Assembly (NCBI GenBank): GCA_964420285.1
Contig: CAYQTE010000021.1
Location: forward strand, 8,440 to 72,439
Reading direction: 5' to 3'
DNA length: 64,000 nucleotides
Source of the DNA: CAYQTE01 sp964420285
Lineage (GTDB): Bacteria; Planctomycetota; Phycisphaerae; Tepidisphaerales; Tepidisphaeraceae
Part shown: piece after piece, positions 25,764-34,933 of the stretch
How positions within the stretch are numbered: the stretch's first letter is position 1
Layout: each line of letters begins with the position of its first letter
Notes under the pieces: generated by a model
Database searches by the model: none
Told to the model about the DNA's origin: nothing
Seen by the model: only the letters and a program-made list of their open reading frames with translations
Position numbers and translations under genes: made by a program

Positions 25764-28700
25764 GTGTCCCACCTCGATTGTGCCGATCGTCGCAGGATCG
25801 CCCGCAGGGCCAGCCGCCGCTTTTGCGTGCTCTGCGAAGCCTTGGAACCCCGGCGGCTGCTCAGCGTCGCCGTCGGGTCCATTTCGGGCACGGGCGATGC
25901 CACCACCGGCAGTATCACCGGCGTCCTGTACAACGATCTGAATAACAACAACCACCAGGACAGCGGCGAATCAGGCCTGGCCGGGTGGACGGTCTTTCTT
26001 GATGCGAATAAGAACGGACGACTTGACCCCGGCGAGGTCAGCACTACCACCAACTCCAGCGGACAGTACACCTTCTCCAACCTCACGCTGGGAACGTATG
26101 TCGTCTCCGAGGTTCTCCCGGCCGGGTATATTCAGTCCATTCCCGGCGCCAGCGGACTTTCGCCTGGCGTTGTGACATCCGTCACGCTCTCGGCTTCCAG
26201 CCCGCGCGCCCATGCCGCCGATTTGTCGATCGGCTCCGGCCCGGCCGGTCAGACCCACCCCAACGTCTTTCTCAAGGGTACCGCCCCGCTCGGCGCGGTC
26301 GCCCCAGACTCCGGCGTCGTCACATCCGCGGTATCCGCAAACCCGGCAGCCGCCGGCGCCGCTCTGCTGTCCGCACAACAGGTCACGCCATCAGAATACG
26401 ATACCGCGTACGGCCTGAGCAGCCTGACGTTCGGATCGGTCCCAGCCAACGGCGCCGGCCAGACCATCGCCATCATTGACGCCTACAACGATCCGAATAT
26501 CGCTTCCGACCTGGCCGAGTTCGATTCGTATTTTGGCGTTGCCGCCCCGCCGAGTTTTCAGGTTGTCTCCGAAACCGGCAGCACAACCGCCCTACCCACC
26601 GACTCCGGCACCAGCGGCTGGTCGCTGGAGGAATCGCTCGACGTCGAATGGGCCCACGCAGTCGCGCCCGCCGCCAACATCATCCTTGTCGAAGCCAACA
26701 GCACATCCTACAGCGATCTCTTCACCGCCGTCGATTGGGCCCGCAATGATCCGGGCGTCACCGCCGTCTCCATGAGCTTTTCCGGCACTGAAAGCTCCTC
26801 CGTCTACAATTCGTACAACTACCATTTCACCACGCCGCCCGGACATCCCGGCGTCACCTTCCTGGCCGCGACCGGAGATTACGGCATATACGCCGGCCAA
26901 GGCTCGACCACGGTGGCCGTCGGCTATCCCGCCTCCAGCAGCGAAGTTGTCGCCGTCGGCGGCACCACGCTTCTGCTGGCCGACAGCACCGGCGATTATG
27001 GCTCCGAATCCGCCTGGGGCTCGGGCACATCAAGCAATACAGCCGGTGGCGGCGGTGGCGGCATCAGCAAGTACAACAGCCAGCCCCCCTATCAAACCGG
27101 CATCGTGACCCAAAGCACAAGCTATCGCACTACGCCCGATATCGCCTTGGACGCCGATCCCAACAGCGGCGCCTGGGTTATAGATAGTTATGACTATCCC
27201 GGATACCTTGTCGGCGTGGGCGGCACCAGCTTCGCCACACCTTCCATGGCCGGCATGATCGCCATCGCCGACCAGGGCCGCGCTTTGGCTGGCGAAGCTC
27301 CGCTCGACGGCCCGACCCAAACGCTCCCGGCCATCTATCAACTTCCCGCCGCCGATTTTCATGACATCACCACCGGCAACAACGGCGACGCCGCCGGTCC
27401 CGGCTATGACCTGGCCACCGGCCGCGGATCACCCATCGGTAATCTCTTTATCCCCGGCCTGGTCGGCTACAACAGCCAGCAACCAGTCACCGAGTTGAGC
27501 GTCACGCTCACCAGCCGATCTTCCAACGCCACTGCCAAGAACTTTCCCGACCAGTTCACGGATCTGCCACCCACCGTGGCCACGCAACCCACGGCCACCG
27601 CGACAAACTCGGCGGGCATCATGTACGCGCTGAACGTCCTGGGCGCCAGCGCCACTGGCGCCTCCAAACTTGTCTACACCTGGTCGGTCGGTTCCGACGC
27701 CCCCGGCACTGTGACTTTCAGCGCCAACAACACCAACGCCGCCAAGACCGCCACCGCCACATTCTCCGTCGCCGGTGATTACACGCTGAGCGTGCAAATC
27801 ACCGACGCCGTCGGCCTCTTCACGACAGCCAGCGTTATGGTCAACGCCACCGCTGCGTCCAACTCGCTGGCCGGCACGCTCCTCACCGTCACTGGAACCC
27901 CGGCCGCCGATACCATCGCGCTGACCACCGCTTCCGGCGAGCTGACCGTCACGCTCAACGGCGTCGCCGGACTGCCGGAACTGCTCAGCCAGATCAGTGC
28001 CGTCCAGATTCTCGGCGGCAACGGCAACGACGTGATCTCGCTCGATCCCAACGTCCCGCCCACCAGCATCGTCGGCGGTACCGGCATCGACACCGTCAAC
28101 ACGTCCGCCACCGCTCTTGTCACGTTCACAGATTCCGCAGCCGCGGCCGGCCTCATCAAACAAGGCGCCGGCATCCTGACTCTGGATGCCGCCAACTCCT
28201 TCGCCAGCACCACCATCAGCGCTGGCACATTGCTCGTCAGCTCCGTCGGCGCGCTGCCCGCGGCTTCGGTCGTAATCGATAACGCCTCGCTGGTCGTGAA
28301 CGCCAACACCGTCCTGACCGGCCTGTCCGGCTCGGGCGGATTGACCATCGGCGATGACGCCGTACTGCAACTGGCCGCCACCGCTTCGACCAGTTCCATC
28401 GCCTCGCTCACGATCAATGCCGGCAGCCAGCTCGACATCACCAACAACGCCATCCTCGTCAGCGAATCCGCGGACCCGCTGTCCAGCGTGGCCGCGATGG
28501 TCAACAGCGGCGATAAAGGCGGACTTTGGAGCGGTTCGGGAATCGTCTCTTCGCTGGCCGCCAGCATTCCCGGCCGCACTGTCGGCTACGGCGACTGGAC
28601 CGCCATTGCCAGCATCCCCGCCGGCGACGCCGAGGCCAAATTCACCGTCCCCGGCGATGTCAATCTTGACGGCACGGTGGATATCAACGACCTTGCCATT

Positions 28701-28823
28701 GCGATCAACAATCTCGGCCTGCCCGCCGGATATCAGGGCGGCGACATTGACAACCAGGGCGTTGTGAGCATCACCGACATTGTCACGATCATCAACGACC
28801 TCGGCGCCACCCTGCCCGCATGA
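25764..28823 (+). CDS. Secreted S53 (sedolisin-type) serine peptidase with LEPR motif, SdrD-B domain and dockerin
   Basis: I start at GTG 25764, which has GGAGGG upstream; TTG 25731 is an alternative. The basic N-terminus contains ALEPRRLLS, the planctomycete LEPR-type motif of exported proteins. Next is an SdrD B-like domain (GVLYNDLNNNNHQDSGE to LGTYVVSEVLPAGY, residues about 50-120). The S53 catalytic domain spans roughly residues 200-570: ESLDVEWAH holds the Glu and Asp, ATGDYG the oxyanion Asp, GGTSFATPSMAG the Ser, and GPGYDLATGRGSP the calcium site. An Ig/PKD-like region, a GGNGNDVI stretch, an autotransporter-type repeat region and a terminal dockerin (GDVNLDGTVDINDLAIAI) follow. It is probably a surface or secreted protease of about 1,019 residues. 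Confidence 0.9.
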   Translation: MSHLDCADRRRIARRASRRFCVLCEALEPRRLLSVAVGSISGTGDATTGSITGVLYNDLNNNNHQDSGESGLAGWTVFLDANKNGRLDPGEVSTTTNSSGQYTFSNLTLGTYVVSEVLPAGYIQSIPGASGLSPGVVTSVTLSASSPRAHAADLSIGSGPAGQTHPNVFLKGTAPLGAVAPDSGVVTSAVSANPAAAGAALLSAQQVTPSEYDTAYGLSSLTFGSVPANGAGQTIAIIDAYNDPNIASDLAEFDSYFGVAAPPSFQVVSETGSTTALPTDSGTSGWSLEESLDVEWAHAVAPAANIILVEANSTSYSDLFTAVDWARNDPGVTAVSMSFSGTESSSVYNSYNYHFTTPPGHPGVTFLAATGDYGIYAGQGSTTVAVGYPASSSEVVAVGGTTLLLADSTGDYGSESAWGSGTSSNTAGGGGGGISKYNSQPPYQTGIVTQSTSYRTTPDIALDADPNSGAWVIDSYDYPGYLVGVGGTSFATPSMAGMIAIADQGRALAGEAPLDGPTQTLPAIYQLPAADFHDITTGNNGDAAGPGYDLATGRGSPIGNLFIPGLVGYNSQQPVTELSVTLTSRSSNATAKNFPDQFTDLPPTVATQPTATATNSAGIMYALNVLGASATGASKLVYTWSVGSDAPGTVTFSANNTNAAKTATATFSVAGDYTLSVQITDAVGLFTTASVMVNATAASNSLAGTLLTVTGTPAADTIALTTASGELTVTLNGVAGLPELLSQISAVQILGGNGNDVISLDPNVPPTSIVGGTGIDTVNTSATALVTFTDSAAAAGLIKQGAGILTLDAANSFASTTISAGTLLVSSVGALPAASVVIDNASLVVNANTVLTGLSGSGGLTIGDDAVLQLAATASTSSIASLTINAGSQLDITNNAILVSESADPLSSVAAMVNSGDKGGLWSGSGIVSSLAASIPGRTVGYGDWTAIASIPAGDAEAKFTVPGDVNLDGTVDINDLAIAINNLGLPAGYQGGDIDNQGVVSITDIVTIINDLGATLPA

Positions 28824-28835
28824 CCGCCGCGCATG

Positions 28836-28841
28836 TAGAAT
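28836..28841 (+). promoter_or_regulatory. -10 element for a leaderless thiL mRNA
   Basis: TAGAAT ends 6 bases before the thiL ATG, no ribosome site is visible, and the preceding gene ended 25 bases upstream of that ATG. The -35 region is poor. Confidence 0.35.
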
Positions 28842-28847
28842 GTCCGC

Positions 28848-29735
28848 ATGAGCGGCGAGTTTGAATTCATCGACTGGATACGCCGGGAGCAAAAGACCGG
28901 CGATTGCGTGCTTCTCGGCAGCGGCGACGATCTGGCCATTCTCAGGTGGACCGACCAGCCTCTGGTTCTCATTGGCGTGGATCAGGTTCTCGACGGAGTG
29001 CATTTCGATTCCGCCCGCCACGATCCGCGCGCCATCGCGCGCAAGGTCATGAACCGCAACCTCTCCGACTGCGCCGCCATGGCCTGTCTCCCCGCCGCCG
29101 CCGTCGCCACCGTCGCACTGCCGCTGGGCACGACGTTGCCATACGCGCAGGAATTCTATCGCGGACTTGAAGAAGCCGCCCGGCCGTTCGACTGCCCCAT
29201 CGTCGGCGGCGACACCGCCTCCTGGCCCGGCAAGCTCGCGGCCACCGTCACCATTCTCGGCCGCACTGGTGGATTGACTCCCGTCCGCCGCGACGGCGCT
29301 CGGCCGGGCGACGGGATTTTCGTCACCGGCCCGCTGGGCGGCAGCATCCTCGGCCGGCACATGACCTTTCCCCCGCGAGTCGCCCTGGCCCGCGAACTGG
29401 CCGCCGCCTTTCCCATCTCCGCCATGATCGATATCTCCGACGGCCTTTCGCGTGATCTGAACCACATCGCCAGCCAAAGCCGCGTCGCCGCCATCGTCGA
29501 TGCCGCCTCTGTGCCCATTCACGCGGACGCGAGCGTCGATCGCGGCGACGGCCGCTCACCCCTGGAACACGCCCTGCACGACGGCGAAGATTACGAACTC
29601 CTGTTCACCGCCGCCCGCTGCGATCATCCCGCCGCGTATCGCATCGGAACCATCGTCGCCGGCGACGCAGTTTTTCTCGAACAACATGGCCGGCGCCAGC
29701 CGCTCAAACCGCTGGGATGGGAACACAGATTGTGA
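28848..29735 (+). CDS. thiL: Thiamine-monophosphate kinase
   Basis: The 295-residue protein has the ThiL motifs LGSGDDLAIL and IGVDQVLDGVHF near the N-terminus, KVMNRNLSDCAAM, IVGGDTASWPG near residue 120, and MIDISDGLSRDLNHIA near residue 195. It makes thiamine diphosphate from the monophosphate with ATP. It is slightly shorter than typical (about 320 residues). The downstream tsaE frame overlaps its end. Confidence 0.93.
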   Translation: MSGEFEFIDWIRREQKTGDCVLLGSGDDLAILRWTDQPLVLIGVDQVLDGVHFDSARHDPRAIARKVMNRNLSDCAAMACLPAAAVATVALPLGTTLPYAQEFYRGLEEAARPFDCPIVGGDTASWPGKLAATVTILGRTGGLTPVRRDGARPGDGIFVTGPLGGSILGRHMTFPPRVALARELAAAFPISAMIDISDGLSRDLNHIASQSRVAAIVDAASVPIHADASVDRGDGRSPLEHALHDGEDYELLFTAARCDHPAAYRIGTIVAGDAVFLEQHGRRQPLKPLGWEHRL

Positions 29736-30172
29736 ACACCCGCCTGACCACGCACCTGTCGGACAGTCCCCAGGCCACCGAGACAATCGCCGCCGGCCTG
29801 GCCGCCGAGTTGCAGGCCGGCCAATGCCTCGCCATCGACGGCGACCTGGGCGCCGGTAAGACGCAATTCGTTCGCGGCCTACTGATCGGCCTGGGCGGCA
29901 AACCCCGCACCGTCAACAGCCCCACCTTCGTGCTCCTCAATATCTACGACACCGGCCGATTGAAGCTCTTTCACCTCGACGCCTACCGCATCGGCCCGTC
30001 CGATTTGGAGAGCATCGGCTTCTCAGAATTGCTCGAGCAAGGCGGCATCGTGGCAATCGAATGGGCCACCCGCATCGCCGCCGCCCTGCCGTCCGATTGC
30101 ATCCACATCACCCTGGAATCCACCGGCCCCACCACCCGCCGCATTGAGATCCGACGGCCGACAAGCCCCTGA
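29717..30172 (+). CDS. tsaE: tRNA threonylcarbamoyladenosine biosynthesis ATPase TsaE
   Basis: The 151-residue protein has Walker A GDLGAGKTQFVRGLL, the motif VNSPTFVLLN, LFHLDAYR and IVAIEWATR, all characteristic of TsaE (YjeE). It cooperates with TsaB, TsaD and TsaC in making t6A37 in tRNAs that read ANN codons. The start is either ATG 29717, within thiL, or GTG 29732, which overlaps the thiL stop as GTGA. Both indicate translational coupling. Confidence 0.93.
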   Translation: MGTQIVNTRLTTHLSDSPQATETIAAGLAAELQAGQCLAIDGDLGAGKTQFVRGLLIGLGGKPRTVNSPTFVLLNIYDTGRLKLFHLDAYRIGPSDLESIGFSELLEQGGIVAIEWATRIAAALPSDCIHITLESTGPTTRRIEIRRPTSP

Positions 30173-30228
30173 ATCCTCCACTGCTTCCGCCGATCCATCG
30201 AGCAAACCGGCAGGGAGGCGCCGATACC

Positions 30229-30489
30229 CTACAGTCGCCCCTCGTACAGATCGGCAATTGGGAAACACAGGTCGTAGTCGTCCCAGAGCAAGTCGCCGTC
30301 CTTGAGCGTGAAGCGGGCGAAGGCAATGGGGTCGAGGTAGGCCTGAATCAGCGGATTGCGCGATCGGCGCAGGAACGGGCCGAAATCGACAATCCTCTGC
30401 GTGCCGTCGCTGAACGTCAGCCGGAGCCGTAACTCGCCGGCGTGCTCGGCACGCTGGATGAAGATCGCGTTGTTATCGGAGAGTGTCAT
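30229..30489 (-). CDS. DUF2442-like small protein
   Basis: The ATG at 30489 with GAGGAGAA upstream gives 86 residues. The pattern LRLRLTFSDGTQRIVDFGPF, DPIAFARFTLKDGDLLWDDYDLCFP and a final LYEGRL matches the DUF2442 family, often found beside a DUF4160 gene in toxin-antitoxin-like pairs. Here the gene upstream is only a 56-codon frame that overlaps as ATGA and does not look like DUF4160. The biochemical role is unknown. Confidence 0.75.
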   Translation of the reverse strand: MTLSDNNAIFIQRAEHAGELRLRLTFSDGTQRIVDFGPFLRRSRNPLIQAYLDPIAFARFTLKDGDLLWDDYDLCFPIADLYEGRL

Positions 30490-30656
30490 TTGATTCTCCT
30501 CGTAATCACCTCGGACTGAACCTTGCGGTGCAGCACGAAATAGTCGATCCACTTGCGGACAATGTCGTCGGCAAAATGCCCGACAAGCGTTTGCAGACAA
30601 TCATTTCTGATCGCCCCCAGTCGCTTTAGAAACGATCCACCGCCTGCGTCATTCAC
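30486..30656 (-). CDS. Possible small gene or gene remnant coupled to the DUF2442 gene
   Basis: From a GTG at 30656, 56 codons end in a stop overlapping the DUF2442 start as ATGA. The C-terminal stretch HFADDIVRKWIDYFVLHRKV has a plausible amphipathic composition. The upstream side is bounded by a palindromic element inserted at 30669, so this could be the end of a broken gene. No family is recognised. Confidence 0.3.
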   Translation of the reverse strand: MNDAGGGSFLKRLGAIRNDCLQTLVGHFADDIVRKWIDYFVLHRKVQSEVITRRIK

Positions 30657-30668
30657 GCGCCAAGAATC

Positions 30669-30889
30669 GAGAGTGCCCGAACTTCCGGGCAACCGCCTCT
30701 TCCTCCTCCCCATGTACTCAGGGGGAGCGACAAAGGTGGGGGTTCTTCGCCAGTGGCTCTGCCAGGTCGAAGCCGCGACGAACGCCGCGGCGGTCAACCC
30801 CCACCCAACCCTCCCCCTGGGTACAGGGAGAGGGGAATAAAAGGCGGTCCCGCATGGATTTACACTCGCCCGGAAAATCGGGCACTCTC
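30669..30889. mobile_element. Complete copy B of the palindromic MITE-like element
   Basis: This 221-bp element has 22-bp inverted ends, GAGAGTGCCCGAACTTCCGG.. on the left and ..CCGGAAAATCGGGCACTCTC on the right, identical at 20 of 22 positions. Inside are two GC-rich palindromes around CCTCCCCATGTACTCAGGGG and its counterpart. The flanks are CAAGAATC on the left and CAAAAATC on the right, a 7 of 8 target duplication. No open frame of its own is credible. Confidence 0.8.
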
Positions 30890-30922
30890 CAAAAATCCGC
30901 CACGAAACGTTTGCAGCCCGGA

Positions 30923-32065
30923 TCACGCGTCCTTCTTCGGCCCCAAGTCGTTTTTGTGGGTGGCATCGGATGGATGGGCATCCGGTTTCTTGTGCGTGGC
31001 AGCATCCGCGGGTGGGGTTGCCACCGGATAAAACACGCCGCCGCGGTAGTCCTTGCTGGTCTTGATCTCGTGATCCTGGACCGCGACGGGCGCCACCGCC
31101 TCGGTGCCCAGCTTCTTGATCTCCACCGGTTCGGGTGGCGGCGGGGCCGGCGTCTTGGCCGCCTGCTCTTTCAGATCGGCCATGATCTTGGCTTCCAGAG
31201 CGTCCAGGCGTTCCTGTTCCTCGGGGGATATGGTCATCGCCGCCACGGGCATGGCAGCGGCCGCCTTCTCCGTCGTCCCCTTGCCATAGCGGCTCATGTC
31301 CATCAGCTTCTCGCGCGGCGGCGGAGCAAAGCCGCCTTTGATCAACAGTTGTAGCGCCAGCGGCCAGATCACGCCCAGAACCAGAACCGATCCGCCCATC
31401 CACATCGTCCACACCGTCTTGGGCTCGGCCCACCATGCGTATTTCACCTGCGGCGTAAGCCAGTCGGCCGCGACGCCTCCCCCCGCTTTCTGAATCGCTT
31501 CGCCCTGCTCCCGAAGGTACTCCAGCACCGTCGGCGTCCACTTGGGCGGCATCAGACACCGCTGCCCCGCGCGCATCGCGCCGTGCGGATTACGCTCGAT
31601 GGCCGTATTGGCATCGTAGATCGCCTGCATCACCGGCCGGGGCACTGACTTAACGCCATAATATCTGGCCGCCATGGTGTCAGGGGTTTCGTTGGCCAGC
31701 GCCGTCGTGGCCGACAACGGCAGGTGCGGATAATAAGGAACATCGGTGTTGCAGACGCGCGGATCATATTCGCCCCTGGTGGCATCCAGCACGAATAGCT
31801 TCACCTGAACCACCTTGGGGGTGTCGGACGTCGGCGACTTCGTCGGCAGGTCGATGGCCGGATAGACCACCACGTTGATGATCGGAGCGAACTTCTGGCC
31901 CCCAAGTGTCACCTGGCCGGCGTTGATGAGCCGCTCGATGCGCACCATCCCCATGGTCGTGATATTGGTGGCATCAAACGGATTCAAATGCATGTAGGCC
32001 AGCGCCGTGCCCAAGAGCATGCTTATCAGGGTCCATTGCCACCATTTGATTTCCGCGATAGGCAT
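30923..32065 (-). CDS. Hypothetical membrane protein with two membrane segments
   Basis: ATG 32065 gives 380 residues. There is one N-terminal hydrophobic segment (WWQWTLISMLLGTALAYMHL) and a second near residues 220-245 (VLVLGVIWPLALQLLI), with a soluble domain between them. The C-terminal third is charged, rich in Pro, Ala and Lys, and includes ISPEEQERLDALEAKIMADL, a probable coiled coil. I do not recognise a family. It is followed on the minus strand by the DUF2442 region and preceded by lpxD. Confidence 0.75.
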   Translation of the reverse strand: MPIAEIKWWQWTLISMLLGTALAYMHLNPFDATNITTMGMVRIERLINAGQVTLGGQKFAPIINVVVYPAIDLPTKSPTSDTPKVVQVKLFVLDATRGEYDPRVCNTDVPYYPHLPLSATTALANETPDTMAARYYGVKSVPRPVMQAIYDANTAIERNPHGAMRAGQRCLMPPKWTPTVLEYLREQGEAIQKAGGGVAADWLTPQVKYAWWAEPKTVWTMWMGGSVLVLGVIWPLALQLLIKGGFAPPPREKLMDMSRYGKGTTEKAAAAMPVAAMTISPEEQERLDALEAKIMADLKEQAAKTPAPPPPEPVEIKKLGTEAVAPVAVQDHEIKTSKDYRGGVFYPVATPPADAATHKKPDAHPSDATHKNDLGPKKDA

Positions 32066-32197
32066 TGATATCCGTTCCTCAAACCCGCCGAAAGGTCGTT
32101 CTCGCCGCCGTTTCCCATCGGCGCGCTTACCTATGTATACTGCCGAGGACGGAAAAAGTTTCAAGTCCGCCCTCGCAACCCAAATAAGGCCCGGCCG

Positions 32198-33250
32198 TCA
32201 GGCGCCGGTATCACCCGTATCCGTTTTTGCCTCCGATGCCGGCATGGTCTCCGAATCCGTCGCCAATTCCGCCACTTGCTGCTCCAAAGCCCGGATGCGA
32301 TCCAACATTTTCGAAAGCTGCGAGGCCAGGAAGTAATTTTTCCGGCCTTCGGGAAGCGCCACGGCCGGTGAACCCATCATCATCCGACCATCCTCGACAT
32401 CGCTGACAACGCCCGCCTGCGCGGCAATCGTCACCCGATCGCCTACCTTGATGTGTCCGGCAATCCCCGCCTGCCCGCCGGCGATCACGTGATGCCCGAT
32501 CGTCGTGCTCCCGGCCACTCCGACCATGGACACGAGCAATCCGTGCGGCCCGATCCGCGTTCCGTGGCCGATCGACACCAGATCGGCGATCTTCGTTCCC
32601 GCTCCGATCACCGTGCTTCCCATGGCTGCACGCTCGATGCAGCAATTCGATCCGATCTCCACATCGTCCTCAAGGACGACATTGCCGGCCTGCGGAATCT
32701 TGTGGTGAATTCCCTGTGAAGTGGCGTAACCGAAGCCGTCGGTGCCGATCGTTGAGTTGGCGTGTACCGTCACACGATCGCCCAGCACGCAGTCGTCGTA
32801 GATCACCGCGTTCGGATACAGAATACAATCCCGCCCTACCCGCGCCCGTGGACCCACATACGCCCCCGGATACACGACCGATCCCTGTCCGATCGACGCC
32901 GTAGGATCCACATTCGCGCCGGCATGAATCCCTCCTTGCGGATGCCGCCGGTACCCCTGCAATTCCACCACCGCCCGCGCGAATCCCAGATAAGGATCTT
33001 TCATGCGCAAAAGCGATACGCCTTCGCACTTCACTCCCGGCAGCACGATCACCCCCGCCGCCTTCGTTGTCGCAAGCTGTTTGGCGTATTTGGGATTGGC
33101 CAGGAAGGCGACCTGCCCCGGCCGTGCATCCTCCAGCGTCGCGCATCCCTCGACCAATACTGATCCCTCCCCCGACAAGTCCGCCCCGATCCGCCGCGCC
33201 AGCTCACCCAGTGTCAATGCCACAGCCTCTCCTTGTCCCCCCAGCTTCAT
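32198..33250 (-). CDS. lpxD: UDP-3-O-acylglucosamine N-acyltransferase LpxD
   Basis: The 350-residue protein has an N-terminal uridine-binding domain (DARPGQVAFLANPKYAKQL). A left-handed beta helix of hexapeptide repeats follows, with the signature NSTIGTDGFGYA and the catalytic His in HHKIPQAGNV, then VSIGHGTRIGPHGLLV and a C-terminal helix. It adds the second fatty acid in lipid A synthesis, which argues for an outer membrane with lipopolysaccharide. No other lpx gene is in the window. Confidence 0.95.
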   Translation of the reverse strand: MKLGGQGEAVALTLGELARRIGADLSGEGSVLVEGCATLEDARPGQVAFLANPKYAKQLATTKAAGVIVLPGVKCEGVSLLRMKDPYLGFARAVVELQGYRRHPQGGIHAGANVDPTASIGQGSVVYPGAYVGPRARVGRDCILYPNAVIYDDCVLGDRVTVHANSTIGTDGFGYATSQGIHHKIPQAGNVVLEDDVEIGSNCCIERAAMGSTVIGAGTKIADLVSIGHGTRIGPHGLLVSMVGVAGSTTIGHHVIAGGQAGIAGHIKVGDRVTIAAQAGVVSDVEDGRMMMGSPAVALPEGRKNYFLASQLSKMLDRIRALEQQVAELATDSETMPASEAKTDTGDTGA

Positions 33251-33380
33251 TCCAGTTCCTACTCCCGCTCCTCCTGCTCAACACCCCGAGCCATTTGCAT
33301 TCAGCCGGCTCTGTCCGCATATTTACCCGCGCGGCCCGAACCGTCACAAGTCTCCAACAATCCGCGGAGGATTTCAACCC

Positions 33381-34910
33381 ATGCCCGTCCTTGGAATCGA
33401 CATCGGCACCAGCGCTACCAAATCCTGCATCTGCGACGAATCCGGCTCCGTGCTGGCCACTGCCTCGTCGCCGCATCCAATTTCCTCGCCTCGGCCGGGT
33501 TATAGCGAGCAAGACCCGCTGCACTGGTGGCGGGCCGCAATCAAAGCCACGCTCGCCGCTCTTGCCAAGACCCACCTCAAACCCGCCGATATCCGCGCCG
33601 TCGGGCTGTCCGGCCAGATGCACGGCAGCGTCTTTCTGGCCGATTCCCTTACTCCCCTTCGCCCGGCCATTCTCTGGAACGACCAGCGCACCGCCAAGCA
33701 ATGTGCCCAGATCGAGTCCGCCGCCGGTGGCCGGGCCGCGTTAATCGACCTTGTCGCCAACGCCGCCCTGACCGGATTTACCGCACCCAAGATTCTTTGG
33801 GTGCGCCAAAACCAGCCTGCCATTTACGATCGCACGCGGCACATCCTTCTGCCCAAGGATTACATCCGCCTTCGCCTCACGGGCGATTACGTCACCGACG
33901 TTTCCGACGCCAGCGGCACATTGCTCCTGGACGTTGCCCATCGCGTGTGGTCCGAGGCGCTGCTCCAGAAGCTCGCCATCGATAAGTCGCTTCTGCCGCG
34001 ACTGGTGGAATCGCCCGAAATCGCCGGAACCATAACACCGCAGGCCGCCAGGGAAATCGGCCTTGCCGCCGGAACGCCCGTTGTCGGCGGCGGTGGAGAT
34101 CAGGCGGCCGGCGCGGTCGGCAACGGCGTCGTCGCCCCTGGCATCGTCAGCGCCAGCCTCGGCACCAGCGGCGTGGTCTTTGCCGCCAGCGACGAGCCGT
34201 GCCTCGACCCGACCGGCCGGGTTCACACCATGTGCCATGCCCTCCCCGGCGGCTGGTGCGTATTTGGATGCATGCTCAGCGCCGGCGGCAGCTTTCAATG
34301 GTTCCGCAACAACCTCGCCGAGGCGGAAATCGCCTGGGCGAAGAAACATCGCGCCGATCCTTACGAAAAACTCGTTGCCCTGGCGCAGACCGCCCCGCCG
34401 GGTTGCGAGGGTCTGTTCTTCCTGCCGTATCTGACCGGGGAGCGTTGCCCGCACCCCGATCCCAACGCGCGCGGCGCGTGGATCGGCCTGACTTGGCGCA
34501 CCACGCGAGCCATGCTGATTCGCTCACTTTTGGAAGGCGTCACCTTTGGCATGCGCGATGCGATGGGCATCATGCGCGACATGGGTATCAATCCCAGGGA
34601 AGTCCGCGCCAGTGGTGGCGGCGCCCGCAGTGCATTCTGGCGGCAACTCCAGGCCGATATCTACAACACGCCCGTTGTCGTCACCAACGCCGCCGAAGGC
34701 CCGGCGTACGGCGCGGCTCTGCTGGCGGGAGTGGGCAGCGGGGTTTGGTCGTCGGTTCCACAGGCATGCCGTGCCGCGATCCGGCCGGTTGAGAGCATCA
34801 GGCCCGATAAGAAATCGGCCCGGCGTTACCAGCAGTCATATGCCACTTATGTACAGCTTTACCCAGCCCTGAAATCCCGATTTGCTGATATCGCCGCACT
34901 AAATTATTGA
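33381..34910 (+). CDS. xylB: Xylulokinase (FGGY family)
   Basis: ATG 33381, with CGGAGG at 33364-33369, gives 509 residues. FGGY motifs are LGIDIGTSATKSCI, AVGLSGQMHGSVFL, AILWNDQRTAKQC (typical of xylulokinase), VVGGGGDQAAGAVGNG and SASLGTSGVVFA. The MHGS substrate motif is that of XylB. It phosphorylates D-xylulose to feed the pentose phosphate pathway. No xylose isomerase gene is adjacent. The next gene starts within about 25 bases. Confidence 0.93.
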   Translation: MPVLGIDIGTSATKSCICDESGSVLATASSPHPISSPRPGYSEQDPLHWWRAAIKATLAALAKTHLKPADIRAVGLSGQMHGSVFLADSLTPLRPAILWNDQRTAKQCAQIESAAGGRAALIDLVANAALTGFTAPKILWVRQNQPAIYDRTRHILLPKDYIRLRLTGDYVTDVSDASGTLLLDVAHRVWSEALLQKLAIDKSLLPRLVESPEIAGTITPQAAREIGLAAGTPVVGGGGDQAAGAVGNGVVAPGIVSASLGTSGVVFAASDEPCLDPTGRVHTMCHALPGGWCVFGCMLSAGGSFQWFRNNLAEAEIAWAKKHRADPYEKLVALAQTAPPGCEGLFFLPYLTGERCPHPDPNARGAWIGLTWRTTRAMLIRSLLEGVTFGMRDAMGIMRDMGINPREVRASGGGARSAFWRQLQADIYNTPVVVTNAAEGPAYGAALLAGVGSGVWSSVPQACRAAIRPVESIRPDKKSARRYQQSYATYVQLYPALKSRFADIAALNY

Positions 34911-34933
34911 CGACAAATCGTACGGTGGATTGC

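Noticed and set aside
27429..29522. 697-codon minus-strand open frame opposite the peptidase and thiL
   Set aside because: Spans the gap between two real plus-strand genes and consists of a Gly/Asp/Ala-rich shadow sequence.
30229..30656. Complete DUF4160-DUF2442 toxin-antitoxin pair
   Set aside because: The frame upstream of the DUF2442 gene does not resemble DUF4160, so only the DUF2442 half is supported.
30486..31559. 357-codon minus-strand frame across the palindromic element
   Set aside because: Most of it overlaps the membrane-protein gene in another frame or translates the repeat; only the last 56 codons might be real.
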